Positions 53,723 through 62,085 of a stretch of DNA of 64,000 nucleotides are shown in pieces. The stretch is from NCBI RefSeq assembly GCF_013410375.1, contig NZ_JACCFL010000001.1, positions 1,426,001 to 1,490,000 on the forward strand, written 5' to 3'. The notes under the pieces are model-generated. The model ran no database searches. It was not told the origin of the DNA and saw nothing but the letters and a program-made list of their open reading frames with translations. The position numbers and the translations under genes are program-made. Position 1 is the first letter of the stretch. The number at the start of each line of letters is the position of its first letter. The DNA is from Leifsonia shinshuensis (GTDB taxonomy: Bacteria > Actinomycetota > Actinomycetes > Actinomycetales > Microbacteriaceae).

Positions 53723-54820
53723 TCACGGCACGATGGACAGGAAGATGAACGCGGCGAAGATGATCAGGTGGATGCCGCCCTTGATGCGCGCCGCCTGCCC
53801 CGGCATGATCGTCAGGATGCTGATGACCACGGTGAGCATCAGCAGGACGATCTGACTGGAGCCGAGCCCCAGGTGCAGCGGCCCGGGCAGCCAGATGGAC
53901 GCGACCGCGATCGCCGGGATGGTGAGCCCGATGCTGGCGATCGCCGAGCCGAGCGCCAGGTTGAGGCTGGTCTGCATGCGGTTGCGCCGCGCGGCCTTGG
54001 ACGCGGCGATGCCCTCCGGGAGCAGCACGAGCAGCGCGATGATGACGCCGACGAACGACTGCGGGAGGCCGATGCCGGTCACGGCGCGTTCGATCGGGGT
54101 GGACTCCAGCTTGGCGAGCCCGACCACCGCGACGAGCGCGACGAGCAGGAGGCCGACGCTGATCAGCGCCGTGCGGGTCGACGGCGCGTCGGCGTGGCTG
54201 TCCTCGGTGAGCGGCGTGCCCTTGGGGGAGACCGGCAGGAAGAAGTCGCGGTGCGCGAAGGTCTGCGTGAAGACGAACATCGCGTAGAGCGCCACCGACG
54301 CGATCGCCGCGAAGGTGAGCTGGCCGGGCGAGAACTCCGGACCGGGCGTCGCCTCCGTGAACGTCGGCAGCACCATGGTGAGCGTCGCCATCGCGGTGAC
54401 CGTGCCGAGCGCCGCGCCGCTGCCCTGCGCGTTGAAGGTGGTGGTCTCCTTGCGGGTGGCGCTCAGCAGGAGGCTGAGGCCGACGATGCCGTTCATCGTG
54501 ATCATGACCGCGGAGAACACGGTGTCGCGCGCGAGCGTCGCGGAGTCCTTGCCCGTGGTCATCAGGGTCACGATCAGCGCCACCTCGATGATCGTCACCG
54601 CCACCGCGAGCACGAGCGACCCGAACGGCTCCCCGACGCGGTGCGCGACGACCTCGGCATGCTGCACCGCCGCGAGCACCGTGCCGGCCAGCACCACGGC
54701 GATCAGCGCGACGGCGACCGGCTGCAGTTCGACCGACCAGAACGCCACCAGGACGACCACGCCGATGACGGGGACGAAGATCGTCCAATAGCGGGCCAGC
54801 CAGGATCCGAACGCTCTCAT
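53723..54820 (-). CDS. Calcium/proton antiporter, ChaA-like
   Basis: 365 residues from ATG 54820 with about eleven spans. The two CaCA alpha-repeats are visible: FGSLVLAVAVTIIEVALIVTLMTTGKD with MITMNGIVGLSLL, and IALLVLLPEGIAASKAARRNRMQTSLNLALGSAIASIGLT, carrying the conserved Glu residues of the cation site. It exports Ca2+ (or Na+/K+) in exchange for protons. Confidence 0.9.
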   Translation of the reverse strand: MRAFGSWLARYWTIFVPVIGVVVLVAFWSVELQPVAVALIAVVLAGTVLAAVQHAEVVAHRVGEPFGSLVLAVAVTIIEVALIVTLMTTGKDSATLARDTVFSAVMITMNGIVGLSLLLSATRKETTTFNAQGSGAALGTVTAMATLTMVLPTFTEATPGPEFSPGQLTFAAIASVALYAMFVFTQTFAHRDFFLPVSPKGTPLTEDSHADAPSTRTALISVGLLLVALVAVVGLAKLESTPIERAVTGIGLPQSFVGVIIALLVLLPEGIAASKAARRNRMQTSLNLALGSAIASIGLTIPAIAVASIWLPGPLHLGLGSSQIVLLMLTVVISILTIMPGQAARIKGGIHLIIFAAFIFLSIVP

Positions 54821-54901
54821 ACCCTCATCCTGCCAGTGCATCTCGACCCGGCGCGGCGAGTCCTGACGGAGCGGGAGGCCCTGGCGTGCAGAGAATAGTG
54901 C

Positions 54902-55528
54902 ATGTCCGCCTCGACCCGCGCCTCCGTCATCGCCCGGCCCGCCCTCGCGCTCGCGCTCGCCGCGGCGTTCGCCTGGGGGGTCGCCGGCTGCGCCTCCGGC
55001 GCGGGTCCGTCGCAGTCCCCTGCGTCCTCCGACTCCACCTCCGCCGACACCGGCACGGCGTCGCCGCGCCCGACCGGCACCAGCAGCTCGCAGCCGGTGG
55101 ACGGCCAGTGCGCCACCTCCGCACTGGCCGGGAGCATCGGCCCCGGCGGCGGCGGCGCAGCCGGGCACGTGGAGGTCACCCTGATCCTCACCAACAAGGG
55201 GACGACGCAGTGCTCGCTGCAGGGCTGGCCGGGTGTCTCGTTCGTCGGCGACGGCAACGGCACCCAGCTCGGCAACCCGGCGCAGTTCGACCGCAGCACC
55301 CCGCACGACACGGTCGTCCTGCAGCCCGGCGGCACCGCGCAGGCGCCGCTGAAGATCACCCAGGCGGGCAACTACTCCGACTCCGACTGCAAGCCGCAGA
55401 AGGCCGACGGCTTCCGGGTCTACCCGCCGGGGTCGACCGAGTCGCTGTTCATCGGCAACACGAACTACACGGCGTGCACGTCCACCACGGTGAACCTCCT
55501 CACGGTCGGAGGGCTCGCCGCGCCCTGA
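54902..55528 (+). CDS. DUF4232 lipoprotein
   Basis: 208 residues: signal peptide with lipobox WGVAGCAS, a Ser/Thr/Pro-rich spacer, then a DUF4232 domain (VEVTLILTNKGTTQCSLQGWPGVSFVGDGNGTQLG, TVVLQPGGTAQAPLKIT). This is a beta-sandwich common in actinobacterial lipoproteins of unknown function. Start ATG 54902 has little Shine-Dalgarno. Confidence 0.85.
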   Translation: MSASTRASVIARPALALALAAAFAWGVAGCASGAGPSQSPASSDSTSADTGTASPRPTGTSSSQPVDGQCATSALAGSIGPGGGGAAGHVEVTLILTNKGTTQCSLQGWPGVSFVGDGNGTQLGNPAQFDRSTPHDTVVLQPGGTAQAPLKITQAGNYSDSDCKPQKADGFRVYPPGSTESLFIGNTNYTACTSTTVNLLTVGGLAAP

Positions 55529-55558
55529 GCGGCGGCTCGCTGACGATAGCCTGGCCTC

Positions 55559-56836
55559 GTGCCCTCCGCCCGCCGCGTCCCCGCGCGCGCCACGCCTGCC
55601 TGGCTGGCCAGGCTGGTCGTCGTCACGGCGCTCGTCGGGGTCGGCGCAGGCGTGGGCGGCGGCCTGGTCTACCTGGGGCTGCACACCATCCAGCACCTCG
55701 CCTTCGGGTACTCGGAGGGGACCTTCCTGGAGGGACTCCTCGACGCGCCGCCCGCGAGCCGCGTCATCGCCCTGGCCCTCGCCGGCGTCATCGGCGGCGT
55801 CGGGTGGTACTTCCTCCGGCGCTGGGGACGCCGCAGCCCGGCGCGGACGATCGTCTCGGTGGAGTCGGCGGTGGGCGGCCGCCGGATGCCCGGCGTCGTC
55901 ACCCTGCTCAACGCCGCCCTCCAGGTGATCATCGTGGGCCTCGGCGCCTCGATCGGCCGGGAGGTCGCGCCGCGCGAGGTCGCGGCGTGGTGGGCGTCCT
56001 GGCTGTCCGACCGTGCGGGGGTGAGCGCCCGGGAGCGCCGCATCCTGGTCGCCTGCGGAGCCGGCGCCGGCCTCGCCGCGGTCTACAACGTCCCGTTCGG
56101 CGGCGCGGTGTTCGCGATCGAGATCCTGCTGGCGGAGATCAGCTTCGCGACGGTGCTGCCCGCGCTCGCGACCTCCGCGATCGCCGCCCTCGTCGCACGC
56201 GTCGTCGTGCCGGCCAACCCGCTCTACGTCGTGGAGAAGCTCCCGCTGCAGCCGCAGCTCGTGGTGTGGGCGGTCCTCGCCGGGCCGATCATCGGCTTCG
56301 CCGCCGTCGGCTTCGTGCGGCTCACCCGCCTGGCCCAGAACCACCGCCCGAAGTCGTGGGGCATCCTCATCGTGATGCCGGTCGTCTTCACCGCCGTGGG
56401 CGTGGTGGCGCTGTGGCTGCCGGCGATCCTCGGGAACGGCCGCTCGCTGGGGCAGCTCGCGCTGACGGCGACGCTGCCGGTCGTCGTCATCCTGCTGACG
56501 ACCGTCGTCAAGACCGCCGCGACCGTCGGGACGATCGGCGCCGGCGCGGCGGGCGGCACGCTCACGCCGTCGTTCGCGATCGGCGCCGGCCTCGGCCTGA
56601 CCCTCGGCGGGATCTGGGAGCTCGCCTGGCCGGGCGAGCCGATCGCGGCGTTCGCGCTGCTCGGCGCCGCCGCGTTCCTCGCCGTGACCATGCGCGCGCC
56701 GCTGACCGCCCTCCTCCTGGTCATGGAGTTCACCAACCAGGGACCGGACATGCTCGCTCCGCTGATGCTCTGCATCGCCGGAGCGGTGGCCGTCGGCTAC
56801 GTGCTGGAGCGCGGGCGGGTCACCGGCGTGGCCTGA
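55559..56836 (+). CDS. ClC-family chloride channel/transporter, divergent
   Basis: 425 residues, GTG start, about ten to twelve membrane helices. ASIGREVAPREVAAW stands for the GREGP motif (gating Glu kept, GP altered) and AAVYNVPFGGAVFAIEILL for the GxFxP region. The expected GSGIP anion-selectivity loop reads ESAVGGRRMP. The later GAAGGTLTPSFAIGAGLGL keeps the third selectivity loop. Whether it moves chloride by exchange or as a channel cannot be decided. Confidence 0.87.
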   Translation: MPSARRVPARATPAWLARLVVVTALVGVGAGVGGGLVYLGLHTIQHLAFGYSEGTFLEGLLDAPPASRVIALALAGVIGGVGWYFLRRWGRRSPARTIVSVESAVGGRRMPGVVTLLNAALQVIIVGLGASIGREVAPREVAAWWASWLSDRAGVSARERRILVACGAGAGLAAVYNVPFGGAVFAIEILLAEISFATVLPALATSAIAALVARVVVPANPLYVVEKLPLQPQLVVWAVLAGPIIGFAAVGFVRLTRLAQNHRPKSWGILIVMPVVFTAVGVVALWLPAILGNGRSLGQLALTATLPVVVILLTTVVKTAATVGTIGAGAAGGTLTPSFAIGAGLGLTLGGIWELAWPGEPIAAFALLGAAAFLAVTMRAPLTALLLVMEFTNQGPDMLAPLMLCIAGAVAVGYVLERGRVTGVA

Positions 56837-56853
56837 GGGGTAGCCTTCGTCGT

Positions 56854-57384
56854 GTGCGCAGCTCTCCGCGGAGGATCCTCGCCGCGCTCGCGGTGACGGG
56901 CGCGTGTGTCGTCGCGCTCGCCGGGTGTACGCCGCAGCCGCTCCCGGGCGCCGCGCCGACCGGGACCTACTCGCCCGGACCGTGCCCGTCCTCGCCGTCC
57001 GGGACGCTGTCCGACTCCGGCGTGCCGGGCGCCGATCAGCGGATCGTGCCGTTCACGCCGGCCGGGTTCCGGGTGTGCCACTACGGCGCGCTGCCCTCCC
57101 GAGCGCTGCAGACCGGGGTGGTCGTCGACGATCCCGCACGGGCCGCGCGCGTCGCGTCCTTCCTCGACTCGACAGGCCGCCACGACACCGGCGCGGTCAA
57201 CTGCCCGATGGACGACGGCGAGGCGGTGGAGTTCACCTTCTGGAGCGGCGCCTCCCACCTCGCGGTGATGCTCGGGCTGACCGGGTGCCGCATCGCGTCG
57301 AACGGGAGCACGTTCCGGCTCGACGTGGAGCCGACCCCGGATTTCCTGCTGGCTGCAGGCCTGCCGTCCGCGCCGACGCCGTAG
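56854..57384 (+). CDS. Putative lipoprotein
   Basis: 176 residues from GTG 56854: MRSSPRRILAALAVTG, lipobox VALAGCTP, then a Pro/Ser-rich spacer and an unrecognised domain with four Cys in the mature part (GPCPS, RVCHYG, VNCPMDD, TGCRIAS), which could form two disulfides outside the membrane. Only 17 bp after the ClC gene. Function unknown. Confidence 0.78.
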   Translation: MRSSPRRILAALAVTGACVVALAGCTPQPLPGAAPTGTYSPGPCPSSPSGTLSDSGVPGADQRIVPFTPAGFRVCHYGALPSRALQTGVVVDDPARAARVASFLDSTGRHDTGAVNCPMDDGEAVEFTFWSGASHLAVMLGLTGCRIASNGSTFRLDVEPTPDFLLAAGLPSAPTP

Positions 57385-57540
57385 TCGGTGGGCGGGGCAG
57401 GCACGCCCGTGACCTTCCCGTGACGCGATTCATAGCGAACTCAAGTCTCCTCACGGCGTCGTCAAAACCAGCCCATGATGGCCTCCCATGCCGCTGCGGT
57501 GTGCTGTGCGCAGCAACCTTGGATCGAGAGGACCACAGCC

Positions 57541-58878
57541 ATGGACGCCGTCGACGGAGTTCCCGCAGAATCAACAGCCACGAGCACGGCGCCGTCCGTC
57601 GCTCCCGCGCCGCACGGTGCAGGGCGCAGCCGGCACCGGCCCGCGGTCGTCGTCTCGACCGCCGTCGCGGCCACCGTCGCCGTCGGCGCGGCGTTCGGGC
57701 TCGGGGCGCTGACGTACAGCGTGAGCTCGGCGTCGGGCTCCGGCTCGGCGGTGTCCAGCAGCGTCCACAACACGCTGAGCCGGAACGGGTACGGGTCGGG
57801 CGGCTACGGATCCGGCGGCTACGGATATGGATACGGATACGGCTCCGGCGGTTCGGCCTCGGGCGGCTCCGGATCGTCCGGTTCGGGGTCGCTGGGCGGC
57901 TCGGGCTCCTCGGCAGGCTCCTCCGGCCTGGCGAGCGCGACCGCGGCCGAGGAGGTCGGCGTCGTCGACATCACGTCCCAGCTCACCTATGCCCAGGCGG
58001 AGAGCGCGGGAACCGGTCTCGTCCTCACCTCCGACGGCGAGATCCTCACCAACAACCATGTGGTGGAGGACGCGACCAGCATCAGCGTCACCGTGGTGTC
58101 GACCGGTGCGCAGTACACCGCGACGGTGGTCGGCACCGACGCCACCGACGACATCGCCGTCCTGAAGCTGAGCAACGCGTCCGGCCTCAGCACCGCGAAC
58201 CTGAACACGTCCGGCAGCGTGGCCGTCGGCGACACCGTCACGGGCGTCGGCAATGCCGGGGGGACCGGCGGCACACCGTCGGCGTCGCCCGGCACGGTCA
58301 CGGCACTCGACCAGACCATCACCACGCAGGCCGAGCAGACCGCGGTGTCGGAGAGGCTGAACGGCCTCATCCAGACCGACGCCGACATCCAGGCCGGCGA
58401 CTCCGGCGGCCCCCTGTTCGACTCGGCCGACCGGGTCGTGGGCATCGACACTGCCGCCCAGCAGGGCGGAGCGACCGCCGGCTACGCCATCCCGATCCGG
58501 AACGCGCTCACCATCGCGAGCGAGATCACGTCGGGCCAGGCCTCCTCGACGGTGACGATCGGCTACCCGGCGTTCCTGGGCGTGGAGGTGGCTCCGGCGG
58601 ACAGCGCGGCGTCGGGGTACGGCTCGTCCTCGGGTGCCGCCGCGGCCTCCGGCGCCACGCTGGCCGGCGTCGTCGACGGCGGGCCTGCCGCGTCGGCGGG
58701 CCTGACGTCGGGCGACACGATCACCGCGATCGACGGGACCGCGATCGGCTCGTCGCAGGACCTGACGGCGGCGCTGGCGGCCCACCACCCGGGCGACAGC
58801 GTCGCCGTCACCTGGACCGACGCGTCCGGGTCGTCGCACACGGCGCAGGTCACGCTGGCGCAGGGGCCGGTCGCGTAA
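57541..58878 (+). CDS. Membrane-anchored HtrA-like S1C serine protease with PDZ domain
   Basis: 445 residues from ATG 57541 (GAGAGGA upstream). Short cytoplasmic part, one TM helix (VVVSTAVAATVAVGAAFGLGALTYSV), then a Gly/Ser/Tyr-rich linker (YGSGGYGSGGYGYGYGYGSG). The protease domain has triad H173 (NNHVVED), D203 (ATDDIAVLKL) and S288 (GDSGGPLF). A C-terminal PDZ domain follows (LAGVVDGGPAASAGLTSGDTI). It probably degrades or refolds envelope proteins under stress. Followed by a terminator. Confidence 0.93.
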   Translation: MDAVDGVPAESTATSTAPSVAPAPHGAGRSRHRPAVVVSTAVAATVAVGAAFGLGALTYSVSSASGSGSAVSSSVHNTLSRNGYGSGGYGSGGYGYGYGYGSGGSASGGSGSSGSGSLGGSGSSAGSSGLASATAAEEVGVVDITSQLTYAQAESAGTGLVLTSDGEILTNNHVVEDATSISVTVVSTGAQYTATVVGTDATDDIAVLKLSNASGLSTANLNTSGSVAVGDTVTGVGNAGGTGGTPSASPGTVTALDQTITTQAEQTAVSERLNGLIQTDADIQAGDSGGPLFDSADRVVGIDTAAQQGGATAGYAIPIRNALTIASEITSGQASSTVTIGYPAFLGVEVAPADSAASGYGSSSGAAAASGATLAGVVDGGPAASAGLTSGDTITAIDGTAIGSSQDLTAALAAHHPGDSVAVTWTDASGSSHTAQVTLAQGPVA

Positions 58879-58891
58879 CGGAACGGGAGGC

Positions 58892-58925
58892 CGGAGCGGC
58901 GTCGCCCGAGGGCGGCGCCGCTCCG
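58892..58925 (+). terminator. Terminator hairpin of the HtrA gene
   Basis: Arms cggagcggcg (58892-58901) and cgccgctccg (58916-58925) with an inner gccc/gggc pairing, followed by tcgtt, 13 bp after the stop codon. Confidence 0.65.
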
Positions 58926-59043
58926 TCGTTGCGGGGTCGCTGCGGCTTCGGGTCTCCCGGCCGGTCCGCTCCGGACGCGTGGCAATCACCTGCCCTCTGA
59001 TCGGGGGCCTGCGTCACCCGGCGGTCTCCGAGATGATGGGGTC

Positions 59044-59652
59044 ATGCGGGGGGAGCGCGTGTACGTCGAGGTGGAGATCCGTGCCGCCGTCGACGTGGTG
59101 TGGTCGCTGACCCAGGATCCCGCGCTGCATCCCCGGTGGGACCTCCGGTTCAGCTCCATCGTCCCGGTCGCGGAACTCCCGAGCGGCGGGTACCGGTTCC
59201 GGTACGAGCGGCGACTGCCGTTCCACACCATCGTCGGCACCGGCACCTCGCTCGGCGAGCGGAGCCGGCCGGACGGCACGCGCACCTCCGCTCTGCGGTT
59301 CACGACCCGGGATCGGCTGTCGCCGCTCGGGGAGGGCCGCGGCTACTGGCGTTACGTGCCGACCGAGGCCGGGACGACCTTCATCACCGGTTACGACTAC
59401 GCGCCCGGCTGGGGTCGCGTGCTCGACGCGCTGGTGATGCGGCCGCTCATCGGCTGGATGACCGCGTGGAGCTTCGACCGGCTGCGGATCTGGGCGGAGA
59501 CCGGCACGCCGCCCGAGGCGTGGCCGCTGTGGTCAGTCCTGCAGTTCTGGCGCGCGGACCGGCCGCGGGCCTCCCGGTGCCGCCGCAGCCCGCGGTACTC
59601 GCGCGGCGCGGACGTGCCGCCGTCGACCCTCGCGACCCTGGAGGCGCCGTGA
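59044..59652 (+). CDS. SRPBCC-family protein
   Basis: 202 residues. VYVEVEIRAAVDVVWSLTQDPALHPRWDLRFSSIVPV is the START/Bet v1-like N-terminal strand-helix, followed by the long curved sheet (GYRFRYERRLPF, GRGYWRYVPTEAGTTFITGYDYAPGW) and a C-terminal helix with WSFDRLRIWAE. Such proteins bind hydrophobic ligands. Translationally coupled (4-bp overlap) to two DUF4166 genes, suggesting a shared lipid- or isoprenoid-related job (inference). Confidence 0.8.
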   Translation: MRGERVYVEVEIRAAVDVVWSLTQDPALHPRWDLRFSSIVPVAELPSGGYRFRYERRLPFHTIVGTGTSLGERSRPDGTRTSALRFTTRDRLSPLGEGRGYWRYVPTEAGTTFITGYDYAPGWGRVLDALVMRPLIGWMTAWSFDRLRIWAETGTPPEAWPLWSVLQFWRADRPRASRCRRSPRYSRGADVPPSTLATLEAP

Positions 59653-60320
59653 CGTCGATCTTCGAGGAGGCTCTCGGCGACGACTTCGCGCGCCTGTCGC
59701 CGATGATGCGGAAGCGCTTCGGCGTCGGCCTGGACGCCGGCTACGCGTGCGTCGGCACCGGCGTCATGTCGCGGATCCGGCGCGGGCCGTGGTGGGTCGT
59801 GCCGTTCCTCTACGTCGGCAGGCTGCGCAACATCCTGATCCCGGACGTCGGCGAGAACGTGCCGTTCACGATCGAGAACTACCCGTACCGCGACCCGCTC
59901 GGCCGGGAGACGGTGACCTTCGTGCGCGAGTACCGCGTCCGCCGCCGCCCGAGCCGCTTCGACGCGACCATGATCCTCAGCGACGGACGCGTGCTCGACT
60001 ATCTCGGAACGCACCAGCACCTCGCCGTGGACCTGGACCTGCGCGTCGGCGACGACGGCTCGCTGCACCTGGAGTCGGGGGCCCAGCGGTTCTACGAGGG
60101 CCGGCTGATCGGGTTCCGCTTCCCCATGCTGTTCAGCGGGCGGGCCCGCCTCCACGAGTGGTACGACGAGGAGGCGGAGGTCTACCGGATCGAGCTGGAG
60201 GTGCGCAACGCGGTGTTCGGCTTCCTGTTCGGGTACGCGGGCGAGTTCCGCTGCGACTTCCCGGAGGCCACCGACGCACCCGCACGCCTCAAGCCGGTGC
60301 GGCACGAGAGCCGCGTGTGA
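59649..60320 (+). CDS. DUF4166 protein, copy 1
   Basis: 223 residues, GTG start. IFEEALGDDFARLSPMMRKRFGV opens the DUF4166 pattern, continuing VPFTIENYPYRDPLGRETVTFVREYRV, SGAQRFYEGRLIGFRFPMLFSGRARLHEWYDEEAEVYRIELEV and the end FGFLFGYAGEFRCDF. In other bacteria this domain is often fused to saccharopine-dehydrogenase-like oxidoreductases; here it stands alone. Function unknown. Confidence 0.82.
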   Translation: MTSIFEEALGDDFARLSPMMRKRFGVGLDAGYACVGTGVMSRIRRGPWWVVPFLYVGRLRNILIPDVGENVPFTIENYPYRDPLGRETVTFVREYRVRRRPSRFDATMILSDGRVLDYLGTHQHLAVDLDLRVGDDGSLHLESGAQRFYEGRLIGFRFPMLFSGRARLHEWYDEEAEVYRIELEVRNAVFGFLFGYAGEFRCDFPEATDAPARLKPVRHESRV

Positions 60321-60904
60321 CCGGCTCCGTCTTCGAGCAGGCGCTCGGCCCCGGCCTCGCGGACCTGCCGGAGCCGCTGCGCACCCACGTCTCCGCGGTC
60401 GGTGCCGGGATCGGCGAGGGCGTGTTCGCGTCGGCGGGATGCGCGAGGCGCATGCTGCGGCCGCTGTTGAGGCTGCTGGCGCGCCGGGGTGTCCTGTTCC
60501 CCGACCAGGGCACGGACGTCCCGTTCCGCATCGTGAACACTCCGACCGCCGACGGCGGACTCCACACCGTCCGGACCTTCCGCTTCCCGGCCGGCGACCG
60601 CGTGCTCGAGGACACCCTCCGCGTGGTCGACGGCCACCTCCACGACTTCCTGGGCCGCCGGAACGGCTTGGAGGTCCGCATGCTGCTCACGGTCGGCGAC
60701 ACCGGGCTGCGCATGCGGTCGGGGCCGCAGTGGGTCCGGGTGGGGCGGGTGGGGGTGCGGGTGCCGCGGCTGGCGGGGGTGACGGTGCTGGACACTGTGG
60801 TCGAGGGGAGGCGGCACATCGACGTCCGGCTGCGCACGCCGCTGCTCGGGGAGTGGTTCCGGTATGCGGGGGAGTTCGAGTACGAAGTCGGGGAGGCGGA
60901 GTGA
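60317..60904 (+). CDS. DUF4166 protein, copy 2
   Basis: 195 residues, GTG start overlapping copy 1. Same order of blocks (VFEQALGPGLADLPEPLRTHVSA, VPFRIVNTPTADGGLHTVRTFRF, GPQWVRVGRVGVRVPRLAGV, EWFRYAGEFEYEV) but shorter and quite diverged. A tandem duplication followed by divergence is likely. The two may act as a heteromer. Confidence 0.78.
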   Translation: MTGSVFEQALGPGLADLPEPLRTHVSAVGAGIGEGVFASAGCARRMLRPLLRLLARRGVLFPDQGTDVPFRIVNTPTADGGLHTVRTFRFPAGDRVLEDTLRVVDGHLHDFLGRRNGLEVRMLLTVGDTGLRMRSGPQWVRVGRVGVRVPRLAGVTVLDTVVEGRRHIDVRLRTPLLGEWFRYAGEFEYEVGEAE

Positions 60905-60907
60905 GGC

Positions 60908-61027
60908 GGCAAGCCTTCCGGAAGGTGCTTCGGAGACTCGAAGGCGTCGATGAGGCGGCGTGCGTTCCTGGGGGAGCGCAGGTAGGTGGTAGCCCGCCTG
61001 CAGGATGACGTGGTCATCGTCGACCGT
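60908..61027 (-). pseudogene. Remnant of a YefM/Phd-type antitoxin
   Basis: On the minus strand, ATTYLRSPRNARRLIDAFESP (codons from ~60993 down) matches the conserved C-terminal tail of YefM antitoxins (ETxYLLRSPANARRLLxA). Just upstream, in a shifted frame, VDDDHVIL resembles the preceding strand of the same family. There is no intact start, the frames are broken, and the reading runs into the DUF4166 gene without a stop. No YoeB toxin is seen. I take it as a decayed toxin-antitoxin locus. Confidence 0.5.
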
Positions 61028-61374
61028 GCATACTGTTCGACATGTCGTGGGTAAGCGCGGCGCAGGCCCTCGAGCGCCGCAGAAGGCGCTTAGAGGCGCG
61101 CCACGAAGCCGCAGCATCGGTGACCTCCCCGCCAGTTGAGCATCCGGTTCTCGGGGTCGGCGGCCGCCCAAGCGAGAACCGTTCGCGCAAGGCGTTCAAA
61201 CCACGACTAGGTGAATCGTCCCGGGTCTGACAAGGAAGTGGCTTTCGATTCCGGCAATTCCGCCGTTGGTCTCGCCGTCGCCCTGCCCACCAAAAGGAGC
61301 CGATAGCGGGATCTCTGTTTCTTCTTGGGCGGCAAACGGAGGGTTCGACATCTAGGGAACTTGTCGCGTCAGGC
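61028..61374. other. Gene-poor region of lower G+C
   Basis: No convincing gene. A 62-codon plus-strand reading at 61042-61230 (Arg-rich, no family resemblance) and a 52-codon minus-strand reading ending near 61212 lack good ribosome sites. Base composition falls below that of both flanks, consistent with decayed foreign DNA. Confidence 0.5.
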
Positions 61375-61581
61375 TTAGGGGCGCGTTGACGGTGCTTCCT
61401 CGCGTCGCAGTTTGGCGCGCTGCACAAAGGCTCCGCAGAACATCCCTACTGCGATCAGAACGGGAACAAAGACTTCCGCTGCACCGCCGGTGAGCAAAGA
61501 GATCACAGATACGAAGCAGAAGAACAGTCCGGCGCCGAATTGGAATCGCATACGCGTACGACGTGGCCATCGTCGAAACAA
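61375..61581 (-). CDS. Small hypothetical membrane protein
   Basis: 68 residues from TTG 61581, chosen because GGGAGGGA lies 6 nt upstream; ATG 61551 is an alternative. A basic N-terminus (LFRRWPRRTRMRFQF) is followed by two hydrophobic helices (AGLFFCFVSVISLLTGG and VFVPVLIAVGMFCGAFV) and a charged tail (QRAKLRREE). No family recognised. Codon use is less G+C-rich than in neighbouring genes. Confidence 0.5.
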   Translation of the reverse strand: MFRRWPRRTRMRFQFGAGLFFCFVSVISLLTGGAAEVFVPVLIAVGMFCGAFVQRAKLRREEAPSTRP

Positions 61582-61955
61582 ACTGAGTCCCTCCCTTGCT
61601 CTGAGCCCCACCCTAACGGCACATATCGATTGGAAACGATCGTCCACTAGTGCGGGGATGGCGTCGTATCGTCCCAAACGCTAGGTAGGTTCTCGGACCC
61701 CGAACGCCGTCTCTTAAGAGCTGCCGTTCGCACGAAGGCGACGGAGCATCCGGCGGCCACTGAACGATCGCGAGACGGACACGAGGATCAACAGGGTCAT
61801 CACGGCTCATCCCTTAAACATTGAGGGCAACTGTCAGGACCAGAAGCCGCCGAAACGTCAGAGCTCTATTGATGCAGTTTCGTCAGAGATGTCCTGATGG
61901 ATCACAGGCTCCACAATCCGCCGCCGATGGGCTTGGATCCCTGTGATTCCCTGGG
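61582..61955. other. Non-coding or decayed stretch downstream of tRNA-Lys
   Basis: No solid gene. A 28-codon minus-strand reading (61714-61800, MTLLILVSVSRSFSG...) has an AAGGGATGAG-like site upstream and could be a small membrane peptide or a fragment. Inverted atcacagg (61901-61908) and cctgtgat (61940-61947) could terminate the tRNA transcript. Composition is lower in G+C than the rest. Confidence 0.4.
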
Positions 61956-62028
61956 TGGGCCCCGTGGGGCTCGAACCCACGACCCGCGGATTAAAAGTCC
62001 GATGCTCTACCGACTGAGCTAGAGGCCC
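61956..62028 (-). tRNA. tRNA-Lys (anticodon TTT)
   Basis: Read on the minus strand: acceptor gggcctc pairs with ggggccc, D-arm tagctcagtcggtagagca, anticodon stem-loop cggacttttaatccg with TTT, and T-arm gtgggttcgagccccac; discriminator A. CCA is not encoded. All cloverleaf elements are present. Its 3' side faces the gene-poor patch. Confidence 0.95.
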
Positions 62029-62085
62029 TCGCCCACTAATCTAGCGTGGATTCCGCAGCTCCCCGTGCCGGGGGAGAATGGGGGG

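Noticed and set aside
61014..61427. 137-codon minus-strand open frame in the gene-poor patch
   Set aside because: No ribosome site, no recognisable motif, Arg/Ser-rich composition like random G+C-rich DNA.
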